Assembly: GCF_016461705.1 (NCBI RefSeq)
Contig: NZ_JAEMHW010000002.1
Span: 62,001 to 126,000 of the forward strand
Direction: 5' to 3'
Length of the DNA: 64,000 nt
DNA from: Streptococcus vicugnae
GTDB lineage: Bacteria; Bacillota; Bacilli; Lactobacillales; Streptococcaceae
Below the pieces are notes generated by a model. That model saw only the letters and a program-made list of their open reading frames with translations. It ran no database searches and was not told the DNA's origin. Positions 38,898 to 49,117 of this stretch are shown here, one piece after another (the stretch's first letter is position 1; each line of letters begins with the position of its first letter). The translations under genes and the position numbers were made by a program.

Positions 38898-40871
38898 GTG
38901 TTAAATAAAAAAGAAAAACAAATTATTCAATATCTTACAAAAGATAAAGAACAATTTGTGACTAGTAAAGAACTAGCAGCGCATTTAGGATGTTCGGATA
39001 GAACAATTAGAACTTACTATAAAACACTTGTTGAAAAATTAGATTTTTATTCAGGAATTGATTTGATTTCAAAGCAAGGATATGGTTATAAGCTAGACAT
39101 CGTTGATGATGACGCTTATGCCGATTTCTTGGAAGAAAATCATATCAATGATAACCATTTTAATTATCAAAACATTACAGATATTAACGATCGCTACAAT
39201 TTTCTGTTAAACAAACTTTTGTTTGAGCAAAATGAAATTTATTTTGATGATTTAGCAGATGAGTTATTTGTTAGTCGATCAACATTATCTAGTGACTTTA
39301 AAAAGATTAGAGAAAAGTTTAAACCATATCATTTAAAAATTGAGAGCAAAGCCAATAAGGGTGTTTATGTGATGGGGCAAGAACGTGATAAACGTCGATT
39401 CATCATGGACTACTTTATCGATTCTGGTTTCATCAACACCATGCATTCATATGTTGATAATGAATTGCTTAATCAAAAGATTTCTTTTGAAGAATTAACA
39501 ATTATTGTCCTTGATGAATGTCGGGAAGGTGGTCTTAAATTATCAGATTTTGTGATTCAAAATTTGGTCATCCATATTGCCTTAGCGATTAGACGTATTA
39601 CTGAAGGTTTTCAAATCAGTAAGGTGTCAGAAGATGAATTGGTGCTGAGAGGTTTGGCAGAGCGTCAAATTGCAGAAAATATTCTAAAGCGTGTTTCAAA
39701 CTCAACGGGGATTCACTTCCCGATTGAAGAAATTGATTACATTACGTTACACTTGGTTTCAAAAGGTCACGGGAATGCTTGTCATATTTCTGAAGTATTG
39801 CAAGAACAAATGCGACAAGAATTAATTGACAGTATCGACCAAGTTAATCCAACTGTGAAGAATGATTTTCAATTGATTGAAGGACTCCTAGCTCACTTGT
39901 CTACGATGTTTATTCGTTTGCAAGGTCGAGTTGAGATGGAAAATCCATTAACATCAGAGATTCGAGCAAAATACAATGACATGTATGAGTTAGCAGAGCA
40001 CGTGGTTAAGAATATGCCAACCTTCAGCGCTTACACTTTAACACCAAATGAAATCGCCTACATTGCTCTTCACTTTATGGCAGCAAAGGAAAGATATAAG
40101 GAGCAACGTAAATACAATGTTCTTGTTATCTGTGCTACTGGTTATGGTAGTGCTCAAATGTTGAAGAGCCGAATTGAAAATGAGCTCGGGAACTTAGTTT
40201 CAATTACGGATGTGATTGGTTATTACGAAATCAATGATGAAAAGTTAAAAGGTATTGATTTTATTGTATCTTCGATTGACTTATCAAACTTGATTTTCAA
40301 TATTCCAGTTTTCACGGTTTCAGTCTTTTTAAATGATGATGAGCTGAAGGATATCAAACAAGGAATTTCTCACTTGAACACCTCTTTAGCAAAAATAGAA
40401 GATCGTCAATCAGAACTCAGTGTAAGCGATGTGTTTGACGATTACTTCTCAGAAGATTATTTTTTCCTTCTGTCAGATGCGTCAAAAGAAGAAGTACTTC
40501 AAATTTTGGCTAATAGCATTTCAGTTAATGAAAACGAGCAGTTTGAAAAACGCTTGTTGGATATGATGAAACAGCGTGAAGCAATGAGTTCAATTGTTTT
40601 CGGGAAAAACATCGCTGTTCCTCATCCGCTGAAAGCCGTAGGAAGTAAACATCACTTTGCCGTAGCAATTGTTAAAAACGGAGTGAAATGGGATAAACAA
40701 TATCCTTCAATTAAAATCGTCTTTTTAATGTCAATGTCAATTCATGATAATGATGGCTTACCAGAGTTGACATCTGCCATTGTAGATTTGGTTGATAATC
40801 CAAAACTTCAAGAACGTATGTTAACTTGTCAATCATTTGATGAATTTAAAAAAATATTTTTAACTATTTAA
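38898..40871 (+). CDS. celR: CelR-type PRD-containing transcription activator
   Basis: A multidomain regulator of 657 residues. It has two N-terminal helix-turn-helix domains (about 1-130), two PTS regulation domains (about 165-390, with LVIHIALAIRR and YITLHLVSKGH, YIALHFMAAK), an EIIB-Gat-like domain with the Cys in VICATGYGSAQML, and a C-terminal EIIA-like domain (about 500-657, His in AVPHPLKA). Phosphorylation tunes activation of the operon. The start is taken as the GTG at 38898, ten bases after GGAGGT; an upstream TTG at 38880 overlaps that site. Confidence 0.92.
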   Translation: MLNKKEKQIIQYLTKDKEQFVTSKELAAHLGCSDRTIRTYYKTLVEKLDFYSGIDLISKQGYGYKLDIVDDDAYADFLEENHINDNHFNYQNITDINDRYNFLLNKLLFEQNEIYFDDLADELFVSRSTLSSDFKKIREKFKPYHLKIESKANKGVYVMGQERDKRRFIMDYFIDSGFINTMHSYVDNELLNQKISFEELTIIVLDECREGGLKLSDFVIQNLVIHIALAIRRITEGFQISKVSEDELVLRGLAERQIAENILKRVSNSTGIHFPIEEIDYITLHLVSKGHGNACHISEVLQEQMRQELIDSIDQVNPTVKNDFQLIEGLLAHLSTMFIRLQGRVEMENPLTSEIRAKYNDMYELAEHVVKNMPTFSAYTLTPNEIAYIALHFMAAKERYKEQRKYNVLVICATGYGSAQMLKSRIENELGNLVSITDVIGYYEINDEKLKGIDFIVSSIDLSNLIFNIPVFTVSVFLNDDELKDIKQGISHLNTSLAKIEDRQSELSVSDVFDDYFSEDYFFLLSDASKEEVLQILANSISVNENEQFEKRLLDMMKQREAMSSIVFGKNIAVPHPLKAVGSKHHFAVAIVKNGVKWDKQYPSIKIVFLMSMSIHDNDGLPELTSAIVDLVDNPKLQERMLTCQSFDEFKKIFLTI

Positions 40872-40889
40872 AAAGGAAGTAGGAGTTAT

Positions 40890-41204
40890 ATGAATTCAGA
40901 AGAATTGCAAGTTGCAGCATTTGAGATTATCTTAAATTCCGGTAACGCACGTTCAATCGTTCACGAGGCATTTGATGCCATGCGCGAAGGTAACTATGCG
41001 TTAGCAGAAGAAAAATTGAAAGAATCAAATGACGAATTACTAAAAGCCCACCAATCACAAACACACTTGTTACAAGAATATGCAGGTGGTAAAGAAGTTA
41101 ATGTTGAAATCATCATGGTTCACGCTCAAGACCACTTGATGACAACAATGACTCTTCGTGAAGTTGGACTTGAAATGTTAGAGTTATACAAAAAAATCGG
41201 TTAG
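40890..41204 (+). CDS. celC: PTS cellobiose-type EIIA
   Basis: A 104-residue all-helical EIIA of the lactose/cellobiose family, forming trimers. The phosphorylated histidine is His78 in VHAQDHLMT; AHQSQTHLLQ near 53-62 is also conserved. It accepts phosphate from HPr. AAGGAAG site eight bases before the ATG; 18 bases after celR. Confidence 0.92.
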   Translation: MNSEELQVAAFEIILNSGNARSIVHEAFDAMREGNYALAEEKLKESNDELLKAHQSQTHLLQEYAGGKEVNVEIIMVHAQDHLMTTMTLREVGLEMLELYKKIG

Positions 41205-41226
41205 TTAGGCAAGAAAGGAGATAGCT

Positions 41227-41739
41227 ATGGCTGCTTTAACAGAAAAGGAGAAAAGAGAATTAGACGCAACTAGACGTGAAAACGGGATAAAAAACATGTA
41301 CTACACACGTTACTTCCTTATTCGTTACATCGTCGCCTTCTTCTTTTTCATCAATCTGTACTGGATTTTGATGTTCTTATCAGCCAGTCACATCAGTCTA
41401 GTTATTATTCCTGTTCTTATGGCTGTCTTTGGTGCCATTTGTATGTGGGAACAATCACGAATGTATTCAAGGGAACAAAAACCAGCGATTAAAACGCAAT
41501 TTTATTTCCAAACGATCATTGCTTTAAATATCATTTTAATTATTGCCACTTTATTTAAGCAATATCACTATTTTTATCCATTCTTATCTGAGAATGGTAC
41601 GACTCAACTTATCCTAATCGTGATGCTTTTACTTGGGATTATAATTTCATCATGGATGTTAGTTAAAATTGGTCGTATCAACCGTAACTCAGATAAACAA
41701 TATTATCGCATTCAAAAATATTTGGCATCAATCAATTAG
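41227..41739 (+). CDS. Four-helix membrane protein of the cel operon
   Basis: A 170-residue protein with a charged N-terminus and four membrane segments (about 28-52, 56-77, 92-111 and 133-155). A gene of unknown function at this position also occurs in the S. mutans cel locus. It lies 22 bases after celC with an AAAGGAGA site, so it is co-translated with the PTS components. No recognised family. Confidence 0.75.
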   Translation: MAALTEKEKRELDATRRENGIKNMYYTRYFLIRYIVAFFFFINLYWILMFLSASHISLVIIPVLMAVFGAICMWEQSRMYSREQKPAIKTQFYFQTIIALNIILIIATLFKQYHYFYPFLSENGTTQLILIVMLLLGIIISSWMLVKIGRINRNSDKQYYRIQKYLASIN

Positions 41740-41779
41740 TTAACAACAAACATTCAACAGTTTTTAGGAGGAGAAGAAA

Positions 41780-43105
41780 ATGTTTGAATTTTTAGAAAAG
41801 TACTTAATGGGGCCGATGGCTAAAGTTTCTGCTTGGCGTCCTGTTCGTGCCATTGTTGCCGCTGGTATGGCCAGTATTCCGTTTACTATCGTCGGATCTA
41901 TGTTCCTTGTCTTGAGCATTATCCCACAAGCCTTTCCAATTCCTGCCTTAACATCAATTTGGGCAAACTCAGTTGATAAGATTGCACCACTTTACTTGCA
42001 AGCTTACAACTGTACAATGGGTATCTTGTCACTATACTTTGCCATTGTTATTGGTTATGAATACACTAAAATTTTCGCTGATGAAGAAGAACTTGATGTA
42101 GATCCAGTTTACGGTGCTCTACTTTCAGTATTTGCTTTCTTCTTGACAATTCCAGAGTTGCTTGTTAAAAATGGTTCATTTGACTATTTGAACGTTAAAG
42201 GTGCTACAATCAATGGTTGGACTGTTGGTGGTAACAGCTTGGCTCGTTTGTCAACTTCAGGTATGTTTACAGCTATCTTGATGGCTATCCTTGCTGTTCA
42301 ACTTTACCGTGTATGTATCAAACGTCACTGGGTTGTTAAAATGCCAGAAGCAGTTCCTTCAGGGGTTTCTCGCTCATTCTCAGCTTTGATTCCATGTGCT
42401 TTCGTAGCTATTGTCGTTCTTGTTATCGATGGTGTGTTCATCGCACTTGGTACTGACATTTACAATGTCGTTGCTATTCCATTTGGTTTCGTTCGTCACA
42501 TTGCAAACTCTTGGCTTGGTATTGTGGTTATTTACCTTCTTGTTCACGCTTTGTGGATTGTTGGTATCCACGGTGCTAACATCGTTATGGGTCTTGTTAA
42601 CCCAATCCTTTTGTCAAACATGGCAGAAAACGTTGACGGAGCACACATTGCTTTCGCCGGTGAATTCTCAAACTCATACGTTATCATGGGTGGTTCTGGT
42701 GCAATGCTTCTTGCTTGTGTATGGCTTGCAGTAGCAGCTAAATCATCACAACTTAAAATGCTTGGTCGTGCAGCTATGGGTCCTGCAATCTTCAACATCA
42801 ACGAACCATTAATCTTTGGTCTTCCAGTTGTTTACAACCCAATTCTTGCCCTTCCATTCATCCTTGCACCAATCGTGAGTGCTTCAATCGCATATTGGTC
42901 AATCAAACTTGGTTTTGCCGCTGTATCTATCATTCAAACTCCATGGCCAACACCAATCGGTCTTGGTGCCTACATCGGATCAGGTGGTAACATCGGTGCC
43001 GTTATTACAGCTCTTGTTTGTGCTGTAGCAGCATTCTTTGTTTGGTTCCCATTCCTTAAAATGTATGATTTGAAACTTCTCAAAGAAGAAGGCGTAGAAG
43101 CTTAA
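41780..43105 (+). CDS. celD: PTS cellobiose-type EIIC
   Basis: The sugar-translocating membrane subunit, 441 residues, with about ten hydrophobic segments. The N-terminal MFEFLEKYLMGPMAKVSAWRPVRAI and the GGSGA and FNINEPLIFGLPVVYNP motifs are typical of the lactose/cellobiose EIIC family. Its likely substrates are cellobiose and related beta-glucosides. GGAGGAG site precedes the ATG. Confidence 0.93.
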   Translation: MFEFLEKYLMGPMAKVSAWRPVRAIVAAGMASIPFTIVGSMFLVLSIIPQAFPIPALTSIWANSVDKIAPLYLQAYNCTMGILSLYFAIVIGYEYTKIFADEEELDVDPVYGALLSVFAFFLTIPELLVKNGSFDYLNVKGATINGWTVGGNSLARLSTSGMFTAILMAILAVQLYRVCIKRHWVVKMPEAVPSGVSRSFSALIPCAFVAIVVLVIDGVFIALGTDIYNVVAIPFGFVRHIANSWLGIVVIYLLVHALWIVGIHGANIVMGLVNPILLSNMAENVDGAHIAFAGEFSNSYVIMGGSGAMLLACVWLAVAAKSSQLKMLGRAAMGPAIFNINEPLIFGLPVVYNPILALPFILAPIVSASIAYWSIKLGFAAVSIIQTPWPTPIGLGAYIGSGGNIGAVITALVCAVAAFFVWFPFLKMYDLKLLKEEGVEA

Positions 43106-43112
43106 TAGAATT

Positions 43113-43139
43113 AAGAGCGGGTATATCCCGTTCTTTTTT
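43113..43139 (+). terminator. cel operon terminator
   Basis: A 9-bp stem AAGAGCGGG / CCCGTTCTT with a four-base loop and a T-run. Confidence 0.85.
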
Positions 43140-43163
43140 GTTTGAAAATGAAAGTCAACAATT

Positions 43164-43184
43164 TTTTCCGTATCATAGTATCAT
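43164..43184 (+). promoter_or_regulatory. CelR-like half-site before the HAD gene
   Basis: TTTTCCGTATCATA (starting near 43165) matches the left part of the CelR box seen before celB, but the right AGGAAA arm is missing. It lies in the promoter region of the next gene and could place it in the same regulon. Confidence 0.4.
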
Positions 43185-43250
43185 TTTTTCTGAATATACT
43201 CAAAGAATTTTTCAGTCAGCTAGCGTATAATGGGGGACAAGGAGGGTGTT

Positions 43251-44069
43251 ATGACAGTTAAAGTAATTGCAACCGACATGGATGGTACATTTCTAACAGA
43301 TACAAAGACATATGATAAGGTCTTATTTGAACGACTTTTTGACCATTTTATGGAAGAAGGAATTAAATTTGTTGTTGCTAGCGGTAACCAATATCGCCAA
43401 ATTATCAAACAATTTCCAAGACACAAACACCAGATGTCATTTGTAGCTGAAAATGGCGGACATATTATTGAAAATGGTAAGACATTGCAAGAAGAATTCG
43501 AGACGGTGGAAGCTGTTTCGGCATTGGTAAATTATATCGAGGAAAATTATCCTGACACCGTGATTAATCTAGCTGGAAAAACATCGTCATATTTACCAGT
43601 GACAACACCGAAAAAGATAAAGGATTCATTGAGTTATTATCTACCGGTTTTAAAATACGTTGAAGACCTTCATCCAATTCCTGAAGACGATTATTTCAAA
43701 GTGACTTTACTAGTTCGTGACGAGTTAACTTTTCAAGTTCGCGATGAAATCAATACACTTTTTGCAGACTATCAATTAACTGCGACCTCTAGCGGTTTTG
43801 GTTGTATTGATGTTATTCCTTCACACGTTCATAAAGGAACTGGGCTTGATTTCTTATTAGATCATTGGGGATATGGTCCAGAAAACCTTATGGTATTTGG
43901 TGACGGTGGAAATGACATCGAAATGTTAAAATTGGCAAAATATTCTTTTGCCATGGCAAATGCTTCGCAGGAAATCAAAAATGTTGCTCATTACCAAGCA
44001 CCATCAAATCAAGAAAATGGTGTTTTACAGGTTTTAGCTAACCATTTTTTGAAAGGTTCTGATTTGTGA
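43251..44069 (+). CDS. Cof-type HAD-superfamily phosphatase
   Basis: A 272-residue class IIB HAD hydrolase: motif I DMDGTFL (about 8-14), motif II in VVASGNQ, motif III lysine in HKGTGLDFLL, and motif IV GDGGNDIEML (about 219-228). Relatives dephosphorylate sugar phosphates or flavin/pyridoxal phosphate. The gene lies between the cel operon and sugar enzymes, so a phosphosugar is likely. The ATG at 43251 follows AAGGAGGGT. It is a paralog of the gene at 46429. Confidence 0.85.
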   Translation: MTVKVIATDMDGTFLTDTKTYDKVLFERLFDHFMEEGIKFVVASGNQYRQIIKQFPRHKHQMSFVAENGGHIIENGKTLQEEFETVEAVSALVNYIEENYPDTVINLAGKTSSYLPVTTPKKIKDSLSYYLPVLKYVEDLHPIPEDDYFKVTLLVRDELTFQVRDEINTLFADYQLTATSSGFGCIDVIPSHVHKGTGLDFLLDHWGYGPENLMVFGDGGNDIEMLKLAKYSFAMANASQEIKNVAHYQAPSNQENGVLQVLANHFLKGSDL

Positions 44070-44093
44070 TAAAATAGTCACAAAGGAGAAAAA

Positions 44094-44747
44094 ATGACTG
44101 ATTTCCAAGAATTATATCACCAAGCAGATGTCAAAGAATATCGTAATTATGTGTTAATTGATCAGCAAAATCAATTGTGGGATAAATTTGATGCTTTAAA
44201 TAGCAGTGCTTCTCACCCCAATATCGTTTTTGCTGGGGATTCTATCACGGAATATTTTCCCATTCATGAATTGTTGTCATCAGATTTAACCCTTTATAAT
44301 CGTGGCGTCCATGGGATTAATAGTCTTCATCTATTGGAACATCTGGATAGTCAAGTCCTTAATTTATCACCGCTTAAAGTCTTTTTATTAATTGGTGTTA
44401 ATGATTTGAAAAATCGAAGACCAGAAGAGGTTTCTCAAACCATCAAAACGATTATCGAGAGAATTCAGGAACAATTGCCTAAAACTCAGATTTTCTTATT
44501 GTCTGTTTTTCCGATGAATGAATCGCCTGAATTTGTACGCACACCAAGCCTGCGAAATAATGCAAGCATTTCACAACTTAATAAACTATTAGAACAATTG
44601 GCTAGTCAGCAAGTTAAATGGCTTGATTTACATGATTTATTGTGTGATGCTTCTGGACAGTTAAAACGTGACTGGACAATTGATGGACTTCATTTGACCG
44701 TTGAAGGCTATCGTGCCATTTCAAAAGTGATTCAAACTTATCTCTAA
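44094..44747 (+). CDS. SGNH/GDSL-family esterase
   Basis: A 217-residue hydrolase with the four SGNH blocks: GDSIT (catalytic Ser, about 46-50), the Gly in NRGVHG, GVND (Asn) and DGLHLTVEGY (catalytic Asp and His). No signal peptide, so cytoplasmic. Relatives deacetylate sugars or phospholipids. Its place among beta-glucoside genes suggests it removes acetyl groups from imported oligosaccharides. AAAGGAG site, 24 bases after the HAD gene. Confidence 0.85.
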   Translation: MTDFQELYHQADVKEYRNYVLIDQQNQLWDKFDALNSSASHPNIVFAGDSITEYFPIHELLSSDLTLYNRGVHGINSLHLLEHLDSQVLNLSPLKVFLLIGVNDLKNRRPEEVSQTIKTIIERIQEQLPKTQIFLLSVFPMNESPEFVRTPSLRNNASISQLNKLLEQLASQQVKWLDLHDLLCDASGQLKRDWTIDGLHLTVEGYRAISKVIQTYL

Positions 44748-44780
44748 TGGGATAGTATTAGTTTCTAAGATAATAATGCA

Positions 44781-44808
44781 AGATTGCGCTTTCAAATGAC
44801 GGTATAAT
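44781..44808 (+). promoter_or_regulatory. Promoter -10 and cre-like site of the second GH1 gene
   Basis: AGATTGCGCTTTCA (44781-44794) gives 11 of 14 matches to cre. TATAAT is at 44803-44808; the -35 is poor and lies within the cre. Confidence 0.5.
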
Positions 44809-44826
44809 ATTATTGTACTTAATTGA

Positions 44827-46341
<1,515 letters not shown>

Positions 46342-46348
46342 AAAAACA

Positions 46349-46378
46349 ATGCTCCTGCAACATGTGGGAGCATTGTAC
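46349..46378. terminator. Hairpin after the second GH1 gene
   Basis: A 10-bp perfect stem ACAATGCTCC / GGAGCATTGT. On the plus strand no T-run follows it; instead an A-run precedes it, so the classic terminator orientation is on the minus strand, where no gene is present. Confidence 0.5.
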
Positions 46379-46428
46379 TAGTATCAAAGCTAGTTCACTT
46401 TAGTTTTAAAATAAGAATGGAAGATGTG

Positions 46429-47250
46429 ATGATAAAGATAATAGCCGTTGATATGGATGGAACATTTTTGGATGAAGAGGGAAAATTTGATGCGAACCGA
46501 TTTGAACAGTTACTAGATGAATTAGATAGACGTGGTATTTTATTTGTTGTCGCAACTGGAAATCAAATTTCAAGAATGAAAATCGTTTTTGGGGATTTTG
46601 CTAAACGGCTAGCTTATGTTGTAGGAAATGGCAGTCATTTAGTTGTCAAAGATAAGACGATTTATTTAAAAAACTTAAGTTCACAGCAACTTCAACATTT
46701 TTTGGATTATTATCAAAATCATTTTGACGATTATCACATCGTTATTTCATCCCCAGAGCATTCCTATATGACTAAAGGTGCTTATGCTTGTCAGAATTTA
46801 GCAGATGAAGCAACTCTAGATTATTACAATGCAAGTTTTCCAAACGTGATTTTACTAGATGACGTGTCTGATTTGCCAAAAGAAACAATTAATAAAATCA
46901 CAATGCAATTGCCTTTGGCGGTATTTGAGAAAGTTAGCGCTGATTTTAAAAAGGAATTTCCTGATTTGGTTCCCATGGCGAGTGGCTTTGGTGCAATTGA
47001 TGTGGTTTTACCGGGAGTAGATAAAGCTTTAGGCTTGAAAGAGTTGATGAGATTTCGTGAAGTATCGGCTAATCAACTAATGACTTTTGGTGACGGGGAA
47101 AACGATATTGCTATGTTGCGCTTAGCTAAATACTCCTATGCTATGGAAAATGCGCCTGAACGTGTAAGAGCATCTGCTAATTTTTTAGCACCATCAAATG
47201 CTAAAGCAGGTGTTTTTCAAGTCATTGAAAATTATTTAGCTAATCAATAG
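46429..47250 (+). CDS. Cof-type HAD-superfamily phosphatase (second copy)
   Basis: A 273-residue HAD hydrolase with motif I DMDGTFLD, motif II in VVATGNQ, lysine in VDKALGLKEL and motif IV GDGENDIAML. It aligns with the gene at 43251 over most of its length but has a divergent cap domain (about 85-180), so the substrate probably differs. The ATG at 46429 lies five bases after GGAAG; an ATG at 46417 lies before that site. Confidence 0.85.
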   Translation: MIKIIAVDMDGTFLDEEGKFDANRFEQLLDELDRRGILFVVATGNQISRMKIVFGDFAKRLAYVVGNGSHLVVKDKTIYLKNLSSQQLQHFLDYYQNHFDDYHIVISSPEHSYMTKGAYACQNLADEATLDYYNASFPNVILLDDVSDLPKETINKITMQLPLAVFEKVSADFKKEFPDLVPMASGFGAIDVVLPGVDKALGLKELMRFREVSANQLMTFGDGENDIAMLRLAKYSYAMENAPERVRASANFLAPSNAKAGVFQVIENYLANQ

Positions 47251-47256
47251 ACATAA

Positions 47257-47292
47257 AAATAGCTAGGAGTAAGATTGAACTCCTAGCTATTT
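47257..47292. terminator. Bidirectional terminator
   Basis: A 14-bp perfect stem AAATAGCTAGGAGT / ACTCCTAGCTATTT between the convergent HAD and symporter genes. Confidence 0.85.
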
Positions 47293-47293
47293 G

Positions 47294-48625
47294 TTATTTC
47301 ATGCGAGCAAAATAATTTTTAGTTTCATGGATAATAACTGGTGAGAGGGCAAGTAAAGCGATAAGGTTTGGAAGAGCCATTAACCCGTTAACGATATCCG
47401 CAATAATCCAAATTAATTCCAATTTGAGGAATCCACCTAGGGCAACCATGATGACAAAAATAACTCGGTACAGTTTGATGTGTTTTGTTCCGAAAAGGAA
47501 TTCAAAGCAACGTTCACCATAGTAAGACCAACCAAGGATTGTTGTAAAGGCAAACAAGACCAAACAGAATGTAAGAGCAAGTGCACCTGGTGTTCCAAAG
47601 AGTGATGAAAAGGCTGCTTGAGTTAACGGAGCCCCTTCAAGACCAGCTACTGTCCACTTTTGCGTAACAATGATTGAAAGGCCAGTCAAAGTACAGATGA
47701 TAATTGTATCAATGAAAGTACCAGTCATTGAAATAAGGCCTTGTTCAACAGGTTCTTCTGTTTTAGCGGCTGCGGCAGCAATTGGAGCTGAACCTAGACC
47801 AGATTCATTTGAGAAGACTCCACGTGCAATACCTTTTTGGATAGCATCTTTAACAACAGCTCCGGCAAAACCACCGACAGCAGCAGTACCAGTAAAGGCA
47901 CCAGAGAAGATTTCACCAAATGCAGGTAGAATTTGGTTTGCATTGCAGAAAATAACAGCAAGTGTTGCTAGGATATAAATGATTGCCATGAAAGGAACTA
48001 CTTTTTCAGCAACTTTTGAGATTGATTTAATTCCACCAAAGATAATAATAGCAACTACTACAGCAACAACGATACTAACGATTTGTGGCGCTAAGCCAAA
48101 TGAATTTTCAAGTGATGAAGTAATTGAGTTAACTTGAGAGAAGGTACCAATACCAAAGTAGGCAACAAGGATACCTGCAATGGCAAAGAAGACGGCAAGT
48201 GGTTTCCAACGTTTCCCCATACCGTTTAAGATGTAGTACATTGGTCCACCAGAAACTTCGCCGTTATCATCACGCGTACGATATTTGATAGCAAGAAGCC
48301 CTTCAGAATATTTTGTTGCCATTCCAAAGAAAGCAGCCATCCACATCCAAAAAAGTGCACCAGGTCCACCGGCCTTGATAGCTGTTGCAACCCCAACAAT
48401 GTTTCCTGTACCAACAGTGGCAGCAAGAGCAGTTGCAAGAGCAGCAAAACTTGAAATATCCCCTTGACCTTTATCGTCAGCGAAAATGAGTTTGAAGGCC
48501 TTAGGTAATTTTAAAACCTGAAGTAAACCAAGACGAACTGTTAAGTAGATCCCAGTTCCCACTAAAAGAATAAGCAGTGGGGCACCCCAGACAATATCAT
48601 CTAACATTGTAAAAAAGTTAAGCAT
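47294..48625 (-). CDS. AGCS-family sodium:alanine/glycine symporter
   Basis: A 443-residue amino acid symporter with about eleven membrane segments and AGCS signatures: ATVGTGNIVGVATAI, GGPGALFWMW, SGGPMYYI and RGVFSNESGLGSAP. The frame is open to 48667, but an ATG there lies in the riboswitch terminator and has no ribosome binding site. The ATG at 48625 follows TAGGAG and gives the usual start MLNFF. The glycine riboswitch upstream makes glycine a likely substrate. Confidence 0.92.
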   Translation of the reverse strand: MLNFFTMLDDIVWGAPLLILLVGTGIYLTVRLGLLQVLKLPKAFKLIFADDKGQGDISSFAALATALAATVGTGNIVGVATAIKAGGPGALFWMWMAAFFGMATKYSEGLLAIKYRTRDDNGEVSGGPMYYILNGMGKRWKPLAVFFAIAGILVAYFGIGTFSQVNSITSSLENSFGLAPQIVSIVVAVVVAIIIFGGIKSISKVAEKVVPFMAIIYILATLAVIFCNANQILPAFGEIFSGAFTGTAAVGGFAGAVVKDAIQKGIARGVFSNESGLGSAPIAAAAAKTEEPVEQGLISMTGTFIDTIIICTLTGLSIIVTQKWTVAGLEGAPLTQAAFSSLFGTPGALALTFCLVLFAFTTILGWSYYGERCFEFLFGTKHIKLYRVIFVIMVALGGFLKLELIWIIADIVNGLMALPNLIALLALSPVIIHETKNYFARMK

Positions 48626-48674
48626 ATACGAAAAAACTCCTACTAAATATAGCTCCCACGATGCCATTTAGAAT

Positions 48675-48705
48675 AGAAAAAGGAGTTATCATTACGATAA
48701 CTCCT
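48675..48705 (-). terminator. Expression-platform terminator of the glycine riboswitch
   Basis: A 10-bp perfect stem AGGAGTTATC / GATAACTCCT with a five-base loop and a T-run on the minus strand, between the aptamers and the symporter start. GATAACTC at 48731-48738 repeats the sequence of one arm and could form the alternative pairing. Confidence 0.85.
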
Positions 48706-48762
48706 GAAAAGTGATAAGAAGACTGACAAAGATAACTCAACCTTACCTGTTAATCGATTCTT

Positions 48763-49010
48763 ATCTTCTGTCCTTTTGCCTGAGAGTTTGAGCTAAACTT
48801 AGCGTTCAGCCTTGCCCCTTCGGCGCCTATCTAGTTCTTTTGTGTCAGTATTACAATACTTAGTCCTTAAAAACATACTGATTCACAAGAGTGCTAGTGT
48901 AATAAATTATTACTAGGTCTCTCCAGAAGTCCGTCCATCACCCAGTCCCTGTCTATGACACCTGAGAGCGTAACTCCTTCGGCGAAAGGCAAGCTTTCTT
49001 CTCCTGAATG
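48763..49010 (-). ncRNA. Tandem glycine riboswitch
   Basis: Reading the minus strand, the first aptamer has GGAGAAG, GCCGAAGGAG and CTCTCAGG (about 49004-48950). The second has CTGGAGAGACC, GGCGCCGAAGGGGCAA and CTCTCAGGCAAAAGGACAG (about 48930-48765). These are hallmark glycine-riboswitch blocks. Between the GGAGAGACC and GCGCCGAAGG blocks of the second aptamer lies an insert of over 80 bases that folds into two hairpins. With the terminator it would control the symporter. Confidence 0.93.
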
Positions 49011-49043
49011 ACATCATTCGGTTTGCTATTTGATTTGAATACT

Positions 49044-49072
49044 ATGTTAAAGCAAAAACCGAACTTTGTCAA
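49044..49072 (-). promoter_or_regulatory. Promoter of the riboswitch-symporter transcript
   Basis: Minus-strand -35 TTGACA (49072-49067), 17 bp, -10 TAACAT (49049-49044), about 35 bases before the first aptamer. Confidence 0.75.
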
Positions 49073-49117
49073 TAGTATTTTTTAAATTGTTTGGGAAAAA
49101 TATAAAATGTGAAAAAA

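Noticed and set aside
42411-42734. 107-codon plus-strand ORF within celD
   Set aside because: Out-of-frame reading of a conserved membrane protein gene; Leu/Ser-rich shadow.
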